NCBI GenBank assembly: GCA_903938485.1
Contig: CAJADF010000010.1
Span: 1 to 39,844, forward strand
DNA from: an uncultured Methylococcaceae bacterium
GTDB lineage: Bacteria > Pseudomonadota > Gammaproteobacteria > Methylococcales > Methylomonadaceae
Length of the DNA: 39,844 bases
Reading direction: 5' to 3'
This document shows, piece after piece, positions 27,950 through 37,292 of the stretch. The position numbers and the translations under genes were made by a program. The stretch's first letter is position 1, and every line of letters starts with the position of its first letter. The notes under the pieces were generated by a model that made no database searches, had not been told where the DNA came from, and saw nothing but the letters and a program-made list of their open reading frames with translations.

Positions 27950-28849
27950 ATGAAACATCCCTATTTATCTTTTTTTTTGACGCTGACTTTCTCATTGTGT
28001 ATATCGGGTTGTCAATTATTAAAAACTTCTGAAGATAAGCCCGTTAAGAATTCTACCAGTTTATTTAATCTTCTTGATCCAGACATTAAAACTGAAAAAC
28101 AAGCCTTTGATAAGGGTGAGAAAGAACTAAAAGAAGGTCGGTCTGAAAATGCACTGTTTTATTTTATTAAGGTACTTCAGTTTAATCCATTAAATATAAA
28201 TGCACTTGAACATATAGCTTTTATTCACGTTCAAAATAAGAATAAAGAGTTAGCTGTCAAGGTGTTTAATGATATTCTTAAAATAGATGACAAAAATGAA
28301 ACCGCTAACGAATATCTAGGGCTTTATTATTTTGACCTAGGTCAAGGGATCAAAGCAAAACAATTACTTGAGAAGGCGGCAGCTTCTAATTTATCGACAT
28401 GGCGGGTACATAACGCCTTAGGTGTTATTGCGGATTTAGATCAAAAATATACCGATGCCATTAAACATTACCAAGTTGCCTTAAATAAGGATTCTTTAAA
28501 TCCGATGTTATTCAATAATATAGGGTATTCGTTTTATTTGTCGGGTGATAAACCTGCGGCAAAAAACTATTTTAATCAAGCTTTAAAAATTGATAATAAC
28601 TATCACAGAGCTATCTATAATTTAGCGCTCATTGAAGTAATCGAGAATCATTATGATAGTGCAGTAAGTTTGTTTAATCGCATTATGCCCGTTTATGAAT
28701 CTTATAATAATATCGGATATATCTGTATGATTAATAATAAGGTTGAATGGGCGGAAAAATATTTACAAATGGCAATTGATCAATCCCCCGTTTATTTTCT
28801 GAAAGCTAATGAAAATATTAAATTACTTCGAGAAAAAAAGGCCCATTGA
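27950..28849 (+). CDS. tadD: TPR-repeat lipoprotein, TadD-like
   Basis: A 299-residue protein with a lipoprotein signal: hydrophobic stretch 6-19 and lipobox ISGC ending at C21. The mature part is a chain of tetratricopeptide repeats (about 55-290) with the usual small/large hydrophobic pattern, for example NALFYFIKVLQFNP and AAKNYFNQALKID. TadD acts as a periplasmic or outer-membrane-attached scaffold for pilus assembly. Its position after tadC supports the call. It is longer than some TadD proteins and may belong to a related TPR group. Confidence 0.88.
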   Translation: MKHPYLSFFLTLTFSLCISGCQLLKTSEDKPVKNSTSLFNLLDPDIKTEKQAFDKGEKELKEGRSENALFYFIKVLQFNPLNINALEHIAFIHVQNKNKELAVKVFNDILKIDDKNETANEYLGLYYFDLGQGIKAKQLLEKAAASNLSTWRVHNALGVIADLDQKYTDAIKHYQVALNKDSLNPMLFNNIGYSFYLSGDKPAAKNYFNQALKIDNNYHRAIYNLALIEVIENHYDSAVSLFNRIMPVYESYNNIGYICMINNKVEWAEKYLQMAIDQSPVYFLKANENIKLLREKKAH

Positions 28850-28918
28850 TTAATTATTAATTACAGATAATTTAAAAAAAGCATAGGATGTCATTAGAGC
28901 GTAATCATAGGTAATTAC

Positions 28919-29377
28919 ATGAAATATTTTATTAATCACAAACTACAAAAAGGTGCCGCACTGGTTGAGTTTGCAATTGTTTTACCTTTATTTGTATTTT
29001 GTATGTTCGTACCTATAGAATTCGGCCTAGCACTTTATGATAAAGGCGTTATCACTAATGCGGCTAGAAATGGTGTTAGGTCTGCTATTATTGCTTCTAA
29101 CACTAAAACACTGGCTAGTGCGCAGTTGGCAGGTGTAAATAAAGCCACAAGTTATTGTTTACAAAATCTAATATCATTAAGTTCTGGACTTAATTCAAAG
29201 GCTTGTACGGTTAGTTTTATAAACTCAACGTCAATAGTACAAGATACAGCAATGACCATTCAAGTAACTTACACTTATACGGGTCTTTTTATTGGTAAAT
29301 TAAGTGCTTTAATCAGTAGTAATGCAATAAGTAATACCATTAATATGTCGTCTGTAGTCACTATGTATAACGAATAG
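28919..29377 (+). CDS. tadE: TadE-like pseudopilin
   Basis: A 152-residue minor pilin. The leader ends at G12 and is followed by AALVEFAIVLPLF, with Glu at +5 and Phe at +6, so it should be processed by the same prepilin peptidase as the Flp pilins. One membrane helix (about 15-36) and a periplasmic domain with two Cys (about 79 and 96 by count) follow. TadE pseudopilins prime or cap the pilus. It lies 69 nt after tadD and just before a second TadE/G-type gene. Confidence 0.88.
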   Translation: MKYFINHKLQKGAALVEFAIVLPLFVFCMFVPIEFGLALYDKGVITNAARNGVRSAIIASNTKTLASAQLAGVNKATSYCLQNLISLSSGLNSKACTVSFINSTSIVQDTAMTIQVTYTYTGLFIGKLSALISSNAISNTINMSSVVTMYNE

Positions 29378-29387
29378 TTGTTTCTTT

Positions 29388-30383
29388 ATGACTTTAAAAA
29401 TTAGATACAAAAATGAAAGTGGTGCAATTTTAGTGCTCTCTGCAATTTGTTTACCTATTTTGCTGGCTGTTAGTGCTTTTGTCATAAATATTGCAACTCA
29501 TAATGTTACTAAACAGGAGTTGCAAAATGCGGCTGATGCGTCGGCGTTAAGAGGCGCTAATCATTATTTTGATTCTACTCAAGTGGGGTCTCCCAATTTT
29601 ACTAATGCTAGTAATGCCGCAATAGCGGCTGCAAAAGCTAATACTGTAAATAATACTATTTTAACGGATGCAGAAATTCAAGTATCTGGGTTATATTGGG
29701 ATTTTAGTGATAGTAAAATATATCAAGTACAAAGCGCTTCGAATACTAGATCTTTAGCTATTAAGGTTGTTCTTACAAAGTCAAATGTTGTGCCCTTCTT
29801 TAGTGGTTTATTGGGCAATAATGTCACTTCTATTCAATCAACAGCGGTTGCATATATTAATTCACCCGGAAAAATAAATACGGGCGTTGCTGCATTACCG
29901 TTAGTTTTTCAAGATTGTGATTATGATTCAAATATTAATCACTCTTACCCTAATATCACTGTTAAATTTGATTCTTATGACGATGGAGCATTTTGCCAAG
30001 GCGTAAGGTGGGGTCATAATCGTGAAGACACAAGCGATGAATTATATAAAATATCTAAAGGCACTGATAAACAGTTTGAGATGGAAATTAGTGATGATGT
30101 CGTTAAAGGTAAAGTTAAGATTATTCAAAATCCTCTAATGAATAATACTTTATTTGATACGATTGGCCTTAAGAAAAATCAAAAAGTCATATTTCCAACG
30201 GTTAATAAATTATCGCCAGGGTCATCTCAAAAAGTGACTGGATTTAATTGCGCAGTAATTTCTTATGTTAATAGAGATGAGAAAACCGTTAGATTTAATT
30301 TATCAGAAGGTTGTGAAACTGAAGAGATGGGTGGAAGCGGTCCAAATTATGGTGTTTATAAACCTGCAAAACTTATTCAGTAA
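29388..30383 (+). CDS. tadG: TadG-like protein (Flp pilus-associated)
   Basis: A 331-residue protein with an N-terminal membrane segment (about 10-33, in SGAILVLSAICLPILLAVSAF) and the TadG signature KQELQNAADASALRGA (about 42-57). The large C-terminal part is extracytoplasmic, with Cys near 177, 199, 284 and 305 that could pair. It is shorter than many TadG proteins (over 450 residues) and has no vWA domain that I can see. The Glu at +5 of TadE is missing, so it is probably not processed like a pilin. It ends the Tad locus; the following gene is convergent. Confidence 0.82.
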   Translation: MTLKIRYKNESGAILVLSAICLPILLAVSAFVINIATHNVTKQELQNAADASALRGANHYFDSTQVGSPNFTNASNAAIAAAKANTVNNTILTDAEIQVSGLYWDFSDSKIYQVQSASNTRSLAIKVVLTKSNVVPFFSGLLGNNVTSIQSTAVAYINSPGKINTGVAALPLVFQDCDYDSNINHSYPNITVKFDSYDDGAFCQGVRWGHNREDTSDELYKISKGTDKQFEMEISDDVVKGKVKIIQNPLMNNTLFDTIGLKKNQKVIFPTVNKLSPGSSQKVTGFNCAVISYVNRDEKTVRFNLSEGCETEEMGGSGPNYGVYKPAKLIQ

Positions 30384-30404
30384 TTGAAATAGATTAATCA
30401 TACC

Positions 30405-31667
30405 TTATTGGTATAAGGGGATATTTGAAATTCGAGTGTCAATTTCTTTGCTAATCTCTCTATAGACTGGGCTATCAATTGACTCATATCTTAATTTAAA
30501 TTCAGCGTCGTTCATATGCTCTGGTAAATCTCTTGGCTCAGGCATAAAATCACTGTAATCTTTAATTTCAGCCATCATTTTTTGAGCTTTACGAGCATTT
30601 TCTGGCGTAGAGGTAGCCAGTTCTCCAAACCTACTGCCCGCTTTATCTGCCGTTAGATCGACAAAACTAAAACCTGATCCTCCGTTAGCATCACTCAATT
30701 CTTTTTCTTCGCCCATTACTTTTGCTATTTCGCGGTTGAGTGAGGCGGTTATGGCTGCTGAACTGATGAAATGTTGTGCTAAATCTGTTCGTTTGTATAA
30801 AAAAGTTGGATAGTATTTGTAAGTTTGTTTTGAAACAGAACGGGTTATAAATGCTTTAGGTTCTTTATGATTGACATAATTATTAACTGCCATGATAGCT
30901 AGCTTATTTTCTTTAATAGCGGTTTCAATTGATGACCTTTCAAGGGCTAACTGAAAAGTAGGTTTTAATAGGTCAGCTAACGATAAACGCCAAGCAGGAT
31001 TGTGGTTACTTACAACTTCATATATCTTAATTTGGTAGATATTAAGTTCAGGAGATTCTATATTATGGGTAATAATATTACCCGCATGTAAACGGGTTTC
31101 TTTACTGGAATAGTAAGCAATAATGACTCTATGTTCATTTATATCGACAGACTTAAGCGGTCTTGTGGCTAGAATAAAATATTCATTTAAGCGCGTGTGT
31201 TGAATGATGGTGTCTATAATTAAAGCCGCAAATTTAGCTGGAAGTAATAGAGCACCCGCTTTAAATTTTGTCAGTTTAGGACGATCCGATGGTTTTTCGT
31301 TACCTAGTTTAAAACTGATATTGACGTATTTACCAAATATCAGTTGTTGAGGTAGCGTCATCGTTACAGTAAATCTGACGGCTTTATTTTTAAGCTCTAT
31401 TACTGCAGCGCTATTGGTATACCTATTAAATAGATAATTAGTGGCAAGATTTAAATCCGCTTGACTGAGTTCTATAGTGCCAATCTCGTCAGGTTTAATC
31501 TTTGCGCCTTCGTGTAAAATTTTTTGAGCCCTAATTACATCATCAGTCGTTAACTTCCAGTCAATTGCCACATCCGGTTTGTTACTGACACCAAAGAAAA
31601 CGATAAGAAAACATAATAATACTAGGGTAGCAAATGAATATTTAAGTAGCCTTAGTATTATTATCAT
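30405..31667 (-). CDS. conserved membrane-anchored protein of unknown function
   Basis: A 420-residue protein with one N-terminal membrane span (about 4-27) and a large extracytoplasmic part. The C-terminal region holds a recognisable but unnamed block around FMPEPRDLPEHM and IDTRIS, and a GFSFVDLTADKAGSRFGE segment; I believe this is a conserved gammaproteobacterial family without known function. It is the second gene after ppx, with 10 nt between them on the same strand, so they are probably co-transcribed. It converges with tadG, 21 nt away. No catalytic motif is visible. Confidence 0.75.
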   Translation of the reverse strand: MIIILRLLKYSFATLVLLCFLIVFFGVSNKPDVAIDWKLTTDDVIRAQKILHEGAKIKPDEIGTIELSQADLNLATNYLFNRYTNSAAVIELKNKAVRFTVTMTLPQQLIFGKYVNISFKLGNEKPSDRPKLTKFKAGALLLPAKFAALIIDTIIQHTRLNEYFILATRPLKSVDINEHRVIIAYYSSKETRLHAGNIITHNIESPELNIYQIKIYEVVSNHNPAWRLSLADLLKPTFQLALERSSIETAIKENKLAIMAVNNYVNHKEPKAFITRSVSKQTYKYYPTFLYKRTDLAQHFISSAAITASLNREIAKVMGEEKELSDANGGSGFSFVDLTADKAGSRFGELATSTPENARKAQKMMAEIKDYSDFMPEPRDLPEHMNDAEFKLRYESIDSPVYREISKEIDTRISNIPLYQ

Positions 31668-31677
31668 TTTTATACCG

Positions 31678-33177
31678 TTAGATAAAATCTAATTTAAAAC
31701 CCGCGGTTTTAATGTAATCAGCTTCTTGTATTAGGTCGGCATGCGATAAAGGCGATTGTATTAACCATTGATCTGGGAACTGTAGATAAATCTTAGACTT
31801 TAAAATACAAATTTTAAAATTTGGTAAATCAAGATCATAACGATTACGGTGCAGTAAAACGGCTAATCTTAATATGACTGCCAGATAAGGTATCAGTTCT
31901 GACCAAGGTGAGGGCAGTGCATTAAACCATGTACTACTGAATTTACGACGATGGTATCTAATTAACGTAGCTAAGATTAATTGATCTTGTTTAGAAAATC
32001 CTGCTAAATCACCATTTTCAATAATATAGGCACTGTGTTTATGATATTGGCTGTGGGCAATATCAATACCAATTTCGTGTAAATCGGCTGCCCAGTTTAA
32101 GAATTGAATACAATTTTCATTCATAGCCCAATGACAATTTTCTTTCAATTGCGCTAATAAAAACTGCATCGTATTTTTAATTCTAACCGCATGTTTCTTA
32201 TCGGTATGATAACGGTCGGCAAGCGCTTGCACGGTCACTGAACGCATATCTTGATCGTTAATACGCCCTAATAAATCTTGAATCAGACCTTCTCTTAGGG
32301 CACCATCAGCAACGGTCATCTGTTCTATCCCAAGACTTTTAAAAGTAGCGTACACAATGGCTACACCGCCTGGGAATACTGGTAAGCGTTCTGGATCAAG
32401 ATCAGGTAAATTGAGTTCATTAGTATGCTGACACTGTGACAAGTGCAGGACTAATTTTTCTAATCCTTGTCGTGTAATACCATTGTTACTCCAGTTTTTT
32501 GCAAACAATACTTTAGCAATGGATCGTAAACTACCTGAAGCACCGATAGCTTCATCCCAATTTTGGCAATGAAACTTTCTTTGAAAGGGTTCTAATTTTT
32601 GTTCTGCATAGAGAGTGGCTTGTGTGAAAGCATCTTTTGATAAGCGGCCATCCTTAAAAAAGAGATTACTAACGGTTACACACCCCATGTGTAAACTTTC
32701 TTTCTCTTTGGGATCTTGGCCTGTACCAATAATATATTCGGTACTTCCACCTCCTATATCCATGACTAAGCGTAAATTGGCATTACTACTTAAGCTGTAA
32801 GAAACGCCAAGGTAAATTAAACGGGCTTCTTCAATTCCAGAAATTATATCAATTGGATGGTTTAACGCTTTTTCAGCTTTTATTATAAAATCGACTGCGT
32901 TGCTAGCCGTTCTAAGGGTATTAGTGCCAACGATCCTAACACTTCCTTCAGGGAAATGTTTTATACGCTGACCGAATCTTTCTAAACAAGCCAGTGCTCT
33001 TGCCTGGGTTTTTTCATCTAAGAATTTATTTTCATCAAGACCTGAAGCAAGTCTGACCATTTCTCTAAGGCGATCAATCGTTTGTGGTGTACCTTCTTTC
33101 AAGCTACAAACGATCATGTGAAAGCTGTTAGAACCAAGGTCAACTGCGGCAACCATTTCTGGTGGATTTATAGGCAC
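31678..33177 (-). CDS. ppx: exopolyphosphatase (Ppx/GppA family)
   Basis: A 499-residue enzyme of the actin/hexokinase-like fold that removes terminal phosphate from polyphosphate (or pppGpp). The phosphate-1 loop DLGSNSFHM is at 13-21, GIEEARLIYLGV around 114-125 contains the catalytic Glu, and phosphate-2 DIGGGSTE is at 140-147. The C-terminal helical HD-like domain (about 310-490) matches the longer Ppx subfamily, similar in length to E. coli PPX (513). The start is taken as GTG 33177 because the N-terminus then resembles family members; ATG 33156 is an alternative. Ppk is not in the window. Confidence 0.92.
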   Translation of the reverse strand: MPINPPEMVAAVDLGSNSFHMIVCSLKEGTPQTIDRLREMVRLASGLDENKFLDEKTQARALACLERFGQRIKHFPEGSVRIVGTNTLRTASNAVDFIIKAEKALNHPIDIISGIEEARLIYLGVSYSLSSNANLRLVMDIGGGSTEYIIGTGQDPKEKESLHMGCVTVSNLFFKDGRLSKDAFTQATLYAEQKLEPFQRKFHCQNWDEAIGASGSLRSIAKVLFAKNWSNNGITRQGLEKLVLHLSQCQHTNELNLPDLDPERLPVFPGGVAIVYATFKSLGIEQMTVADGALREGLIQDLLGRINDQDMRSVTVQALADRYHTDKKHAVRIKNTMQFLLAQLKENCHWAMNENCIQFLNWAADLHEIGIDIAHSQYHKHSAYIIENGDLAGFSKQDQLILATLIRYHRRKFSSTWFNALPSPWSELIPYLAVILRLAVLLHRNRYDLDLPNFKICILKSKIYLQFPDQWLIQSPLSHADLIQEADYIKTAGFKLDFI

Positions 33178-33304
33178 GGGTTATCCAGTTTTGTCTACTA
33201 AGCGAGTTAATATCTGTTAAAATTTTGTTTGTTTACTATGGCTACAAGCCAACACCTGTCTAATTTAACTTATTTATGGGTTTCCGTTAAGTGTTAGTTT
33301 CAAT

Positions 33305-34231
33305 ATGAATGCATTATCTATACGTAATTTGCGAAAAACTTACAATAATGGTTTTGAGGCCTTAAAAGGCATAGATCTTGATGTTGCAGAAGGTGATTTT
33401 TTTGCATTATTAGGTCCTAATGGTGCAGGTAAGTCCACGGCTATTGGCATTATCAGTTCTTTAGTTAATAGCACACGTGGTCAAGTTAGTATATTTGGAC
33501 ATGATATAAACACAGAGCGATCGAAAGCCAAGTGTTGCTTAGGCGTTGTGCCTCAAGAAGTTAATTTTAATCAATTTGATACGGTTAAAAGTATCGTTTT
33601 TAATCAAGCAGGGTACTATGGTATCCCCAGAAAACGCGCTATTGAAAGAACGGAAATCTGTTTAAAACAAATGGATTTGTGGGAAAAGCGTGATACGGTT
33701 TCTAGACGTTTATCCGGTGGTATGAAACGTCGTGTCATGATTGCTAGAGCAATGGTACATGAGCCTAAGCTGTTAATTCTTGATGAACCCACTGCTGGTG
33801 TTGATATTGAAATTAGGCGCTCAATGTGGAAGATGATGCAAGCGCTTAATGACAATGGTACTACTATCATTTTAACCACACATTATTTAGAAGAAGCTGA
33901 AAGTTTGTGTCGTAATATTGCCATTATTGATCAAGGTAATATAGTTGAAAATACTGATATGGCAGCTTTATTGGCAAGATTACATGTAGATCATTTCGTT
34001 TTAGATTTAGCCGAACCTTTGTTGACTATTCCTAGTATTGAAGGTTATCAATTAGAAAGCATTACTGATAAAGTCTTAAATGTAACGGTGCCAAAAGTGA
34101 TCGGGTTAAATGCCTTATTTAATGAATTAAGTCGCTTAAACATTCGAGTTTCAAGTTTAAAAAACAAAAGTAATCGATTAGAACAGTTATTCATGGATTT
34201 GATAGACTCATCATCTGAAGGTAATCGTTAA
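33305..34231 (+). CDS. yadG: ABC transporter ATP-binding protein (YadG-like)
   Basis: A 308-residue ABC ATPase with Walker A GPNGAGKST (37-45), a Q-loop in VVPQE, the signature LSGGM (136-140), Walker B LLILDEP (156-162) and the switch His in LTTHYLEEAE. The C-terminal domain (about 220-308) is typical of drug- or polysaccharide-type exporters of the YadG/DrrA group. Its stop overlaps the permease ATG (TAATG), so the two subunits are coupled. It is divergent from ppx with 127 nt between. The transported substrate is unknown. Confidence 0.92.
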   Translation: MNALSIRNLRKTYNNGFEALKGIDLDVAEGDFFALLGPNGAGKSTAIGIISSLVNSTRGQVSIFGHDINTERSKAKCCLGVVPQEVNFNQFDTVKSIVFNQAGYYGIPRKRAIERTEICLKQMDLWEKRDTVSRRLSGGMKRRVMIARAMVHEPKLLILDEPTAGVDIEIRRSMWKMMQALNDNGTTIILTTHYLEEAESLCRNIAIIDQGNIVENTDMAALLARLHVDHFVLDLAEPLLTIPSIEGYQLESITDKVLNVTVPKVIGLNALFNELSRLNIRVSSLKNKSNRLEQLFMDLIDSSSEGNR

Positions 34232-34995
34232 TGAATGTTTTAATTCCGCTTAGAACCATCATTGTCAAAGAAATTGTTCGTTTTGTTAGGATTTGGCCAC
34301 AAACTTTATTACCGCCCGCTATTACGACATCGCTGTATTTCTTAATATTTGGAAAATTGATTGGCTCTAGATTGGGGGTCATTGAAGGTGCTAGTTATAT
34401 GGATTATATAGTGCCAGGTATTATTTTAATGTCGGTGATTAGTCATTCTTACGCCAATGTGGTGTCCTCTTTTTATTCAACAAAATTTCAACGCAATATT
34501 GAAGAGTTATTAGTAGCCCCCGTGCCCAACTGGGTAATATTGGCTGGATATATCAGTGGTGGTGTCATTAGAGGGCTATTAGTGGGGATTGTAGTGACTT
34601 TAATATCACTTTTTTTTACTGAAATTGCTGTGCAGAACATTTTCATTACGCTAAGTATTGCCTTGTTGACGGCTATATTATTTGCCTTGGCGGGTTTTAT
34701 TAATGCGATATTGGCAGAAAGTTTTGATGACATATCAATTATTCCAAATTTTGTTTTAACCCCTTTAAGTTATTTGGGCGGTGTGTTTTACTCTGTAGGA
34801 ATGTTGCCAGATATTTGGCAAACCATCTCTAAAGCTAATCCAATTTTATATATGGTAAATACTTTTCGTTTTGGTTTGATTGGTGTGACTGATGTAAATA
34901 TTGAATTTGCTTACCTAATTACCTCGGGCTTTATTGTTATTGCCGTGTTCTTTAGTTTGTTAATGTTACACAAGGGTATTGGCATTAAAAACTAA
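34231..34995 (+). CDS. yadH: ABC-2 type permease (YadH-like)
   Basis: A 254-residue ABC-2 permease with six membrane segments (about residues 24-46, 58-82, 105-132, 137-165, 171-190 and 223-248). The conserved block ISIIPNFVLTPLSYLGGVFYSVGMLP (about 168-193) is the ABC-2 signature. It pairs with the preceding ATPase and overlaps it by one base. The pair matches E. coli yadGH, an exporter of unknown substrate. Confidence 0.92.
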   Translation: MNVLIPLRTIIVKEIVRFVRIWPQTLLPPAITTSLYFLIFGKLIGSRLGVIEGASYMDYIVPGIILMSVISHSYANVVSSFYSTKFQRNIEELLVAPVPNWVILAGYISGGVIRGLLVGIVVTLISLFFTEIAVQNIFITLSIALLTAILFALAGFINAILAESFDDISIIPNFVLTPLSYLGGVFYSVGMLPDIWQTISKANPILYMVNTFRFGLIGVTDVNIEFAYLITSGFIVIAVFFSLLMLHKGIGIKN

Positions 34996-35000
34996 GCAAG

Positions 35001-35504
35001 ATGAATACACTGATTACACTTCATGAAGATATTGACGCCCGAGTAGAAGATATTCGCACTAATAATCCAGATTGGTTGTGTCGGATGGGGTGTGACTTAT
35101 GTTGTCGGCGTCTAGCAGAAATGCCTAGTCTTACCCATGCAGAATGGAACTTGTTTAAAGAAGGCTTAATGTCTTTACCTAAAACGCAATTTATTGAAGT
35201 CAGTCAAAAAATCACCGCACTTGCAGCGCAAACCATGCGTCCAATCATTTGTCCTATGTTAGATCTATCTGCAGGCGCATGTATGATTTATGAATATCGT
35301 CCTGTCGCTTGCCGTACTTATGGATTTTATGTACAACGTGATTTAGGATTGTATTGTAACGAAATAAAAACAGAGTTAGAGCAGGGGGCTTTAAATGATG
35401 TGGTGTGGGGTAATCATAACACCATTGATCGTCGCCTAAGTATTTTAGGCGACTCGCGTAAATTAACGGAATGGTTTGCTGATTTTAGTTATGCGCCTAA
35501 GTAA
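35001..35504 (+). CDS. YkgJ-family cysteine cluster protein
   Basis: A 167-residue protein with eight Cys, arranged C27, C31, C34, C35 and C84, C94, C104, C119, the last group in YEYRPVACRTYGFY. The spacing matches the zinc/iron-chelating YkgJ (CxxxCxxC) family, whose members may bind an Fe-S cluster or zinc; the function is unknown. It starts 5 nt after yadH, so it is probably in that operon, but no link to transport is known. Its last 16 nt overlap the convergent DUF3581 gene. Confidence 0.85.
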   Translation: MNTLITLHEDIDARVEDIRTNNPDWLCRMGCDLCCRRLAEMPSLTHAEWNLFKEGLMSLPKTQFIEVSQKITALAAQTMRPIICPMLDLSAGACMIYEYRPVACRTYGFYVQRDLGLYCNEIKTELEQGALNDVVWGNHNTIDRRLSILGDSRKLTEWFADFSYAPK

Positions 35505-36199
35505 GTATGCTTTCTATTGAGGTATTCATCCACAAAAGCTTGCATAGGCTCAGTTTCATAACTACTAGGTACACTGATGGCTAGTTTTTTAAAGCCTTTC
35601 CCCACGATTTTATCGTCAGCCTTCATCTGAAAGTGTAAAAAAGCCGTAGCGCGTTTACCATCAACTTCAATCTTTGGATCTAACATTTCTACGGACGCTT
35701 GATTAAAGTCAAGATGATCAAAGTTTAAGGTCATACTTTCATAGATAACGAGAGGACGACTCAGGTTAAACATCACATTTTCCTGTTCTAATAAAGGCAC
35801 GAGTACATACGGGAAGTTTTGGCCTGAGAATGCCACATAATCTCTTATAAAGCTTTCAATCAAAGCAGTATCTCGACTAACTTCTCCTGAACGGTCAACT
35901 TCTAAGTACGTTTTTCCTTGTTTATCCTTTATATCAATATGATCAACTGCGTTCTCAGGGAAATGTAATAACACATCATGCCCAACCATGCCTGCAAAGG
36001 TAAAGTGCATTTGTTGGCTAAGGCCATATTTCTCTAACGCGAGTGAAAACAATAAATCACCTGGAACGCAGTAGCGCTTAGCATCAATATCATGTAATGG
36101 ATTGAAATCATGCGCTATTTCTTTAGCGAATGTACTTGCTTGAGTAGACGTAATGATTGTGCTTCCATCTTGAGTGTTGTAGAAATCTTTTAAAAACAT
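35489..36199 (-). CDS. DUF3581 family protein
   Basis: A 236-residue protein of the DUF3581 family, found mainly in gammaproteobacteria. It begins MFLKDFYNTQDG and contains DFNPLHDIDAKRYCVPGDLLF (about 31-51), a sequence reminiscent of hotdog-fold dehydratases (HNPIH...PGMLL), and FTFAGMVGHDV (about 66-76). A hotdog-type role with acyl-CoA or similar ligands is my inference from this resemblance. It is cytosolic, with no signal or span. It overlaps the YkgJ-like gene end to end by 16 nt. Confidence 0.85.
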   Translation of the reverse strand: MFLKDFYNTQDGSTIITSTQASTFAKEIAHDFNPLHDIDAKRYCVPGDLLFSLALEKYGLSQQMHFTFAGMVGHDVLLHFPENAVDHIDIKDKQGKTYLEVDRSGEVSRDTALIESFIRDYVAFSGQNFPYVLVPLLEQENVMFNLSRPLVIYESMTLNFDHLDFNQASVEMLDPKIEVDGKRATAFLHFQMKADDKIVGKGFKKLAISVPSSYETEPMQAFVDEYLNRKHTYLGA

Positions 36200-36412
36200 A
36201 ATGTTAACGAGTTAATCTTATTAATCAGAATATTTTACCATAGGACTAAACAGAAGAATCATCTCAGCCTGCTATAGATTAATGACTTCTAAGCTAAGTT
36301 TGTATTAACTAGAAATAAATCCAATGTTATATCGATTAGACCTTAGTAATAGATTTATTTAGTTTCTGTTTAATCAATGCCAAATTAAAGACTAAATTTT
36401 AACAAAAATAAT

Positions 36413-36742
36413 CTATTTCCAGTCTGCTTCCGATTTTTTTAAAACATAAGCAGCAACATTCTCAATATCTTCAGCACTTATGATCCCAAGTTTGCCAAAG
36501 CCAGGCATAGGTGATTGACCGTTAATTACTTTATCAATAATAGCAGCCGAAGTATTGACTTGGTTTTTTTCTAAATCTGCTTTACTTAATGATTTATGAG
36601 GGGCTAAGAAGTTTTGTCCCCCCGCATGACACCCTGCACAATTTGAAGTAAAGATAGCTTCACCTTTTATTATATCTGCAGCGAAACTTACGTTTGCAAT
36701 GCTGAATAGTGTTAAAGCAAGCGTTGGAAGAATAGTTTTCAT
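36413..36742 (-). CDS. periplasmic cytochrome c, cytochrome c6-like
   Basis: A 109-residue monohaem class I cytochrome c. A cleavable signal peptide (1-21, VSFA|AD) is followed by the haem motif CAGCH (35-39), and the axial Met is M79 in SPMPGFG. GGQN after the haem site, LSKADLEKN, the spacing to Met and EDIENVAAYVLKKSEADW at the end are very like cyanobacterial and algal cytochrome c6. It should carry electrons in the periplasm, to or from a terminal oxidase or other partner. AAGGAAC precedes the ATG. It stands alone between intergenic regions. Group assignment within class I is by pattern only. Confidence 0.87.
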   Translation of the reverse strand: MKTILPTLALTLFSIANVSFAADIIKGEAIFTSNCAGCHAGGQNFLAPHKSLSKADLEKNQVNTSAAIIDKVINGQSPMPGFGKLGIISAEDIENVAAYVLKKSEADWK

Positions 36743-37292
36743 GCTTATGTTCCTTTAAATTAATGTGCCGACGACGGTTAATTCTAAAGTCATAAGTGGG
36801 TAAGAAGCAATCTTTAACAGTGTGATGCTTTATAAATATTTGCTATGAAGTTTTATTTCCAAAAAAAGTCAATTCTTGATTGATAATTTTTTTTAAAAAA
36901 ACATTATATAACAGTTGTATAGCGATAATACTTAAAGTGTTATTTAAGTTAAGGTTCTCATTTTTACCGTCTATATTATGGGCAGTAATTAGATACCTGA
37001 GATCTATACCCTATGTATTTGGATTTTGACCGAAGGTATAAACGTAAACAGAAAGAGCAAGTTGGTTAGGATAGTATATTTCAATGACTTGAAAGTTCAC
37101 TTCTTTAGGATTTATTTCCCTTGAAAGTCTCTGTTAGTCATTAAGTGTATTTGAAAAACTAGTCATCTTGTCTGTATTGTTTACATTTTATTGCAGTGCA
37201 GTCTGTATTAAAACAACGGAGGCTTTAGATAATATCGCTATAAAATGGGTGAATTTTTTAGGCCATCACCCTAAGGCCTTCAAAAGTGGGTC
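36743..37292. other. intergenic region upstream of the cytochrome c gene
   Basis: About 550 nt of AT-rich DNA with no convincing gene. It contains TTATATAACAG (about 36904-36914), repeated at about 37676-37686 in the next intergenic region. At the end, GGGTGA/TCACCC (37247-37271) and AGGCC/GGCCT (37260-37279) form two mutually exclusive hairpins. The promoter for the minus-strand cytochrome gene should lie at its left end. Confidence 0.5.
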
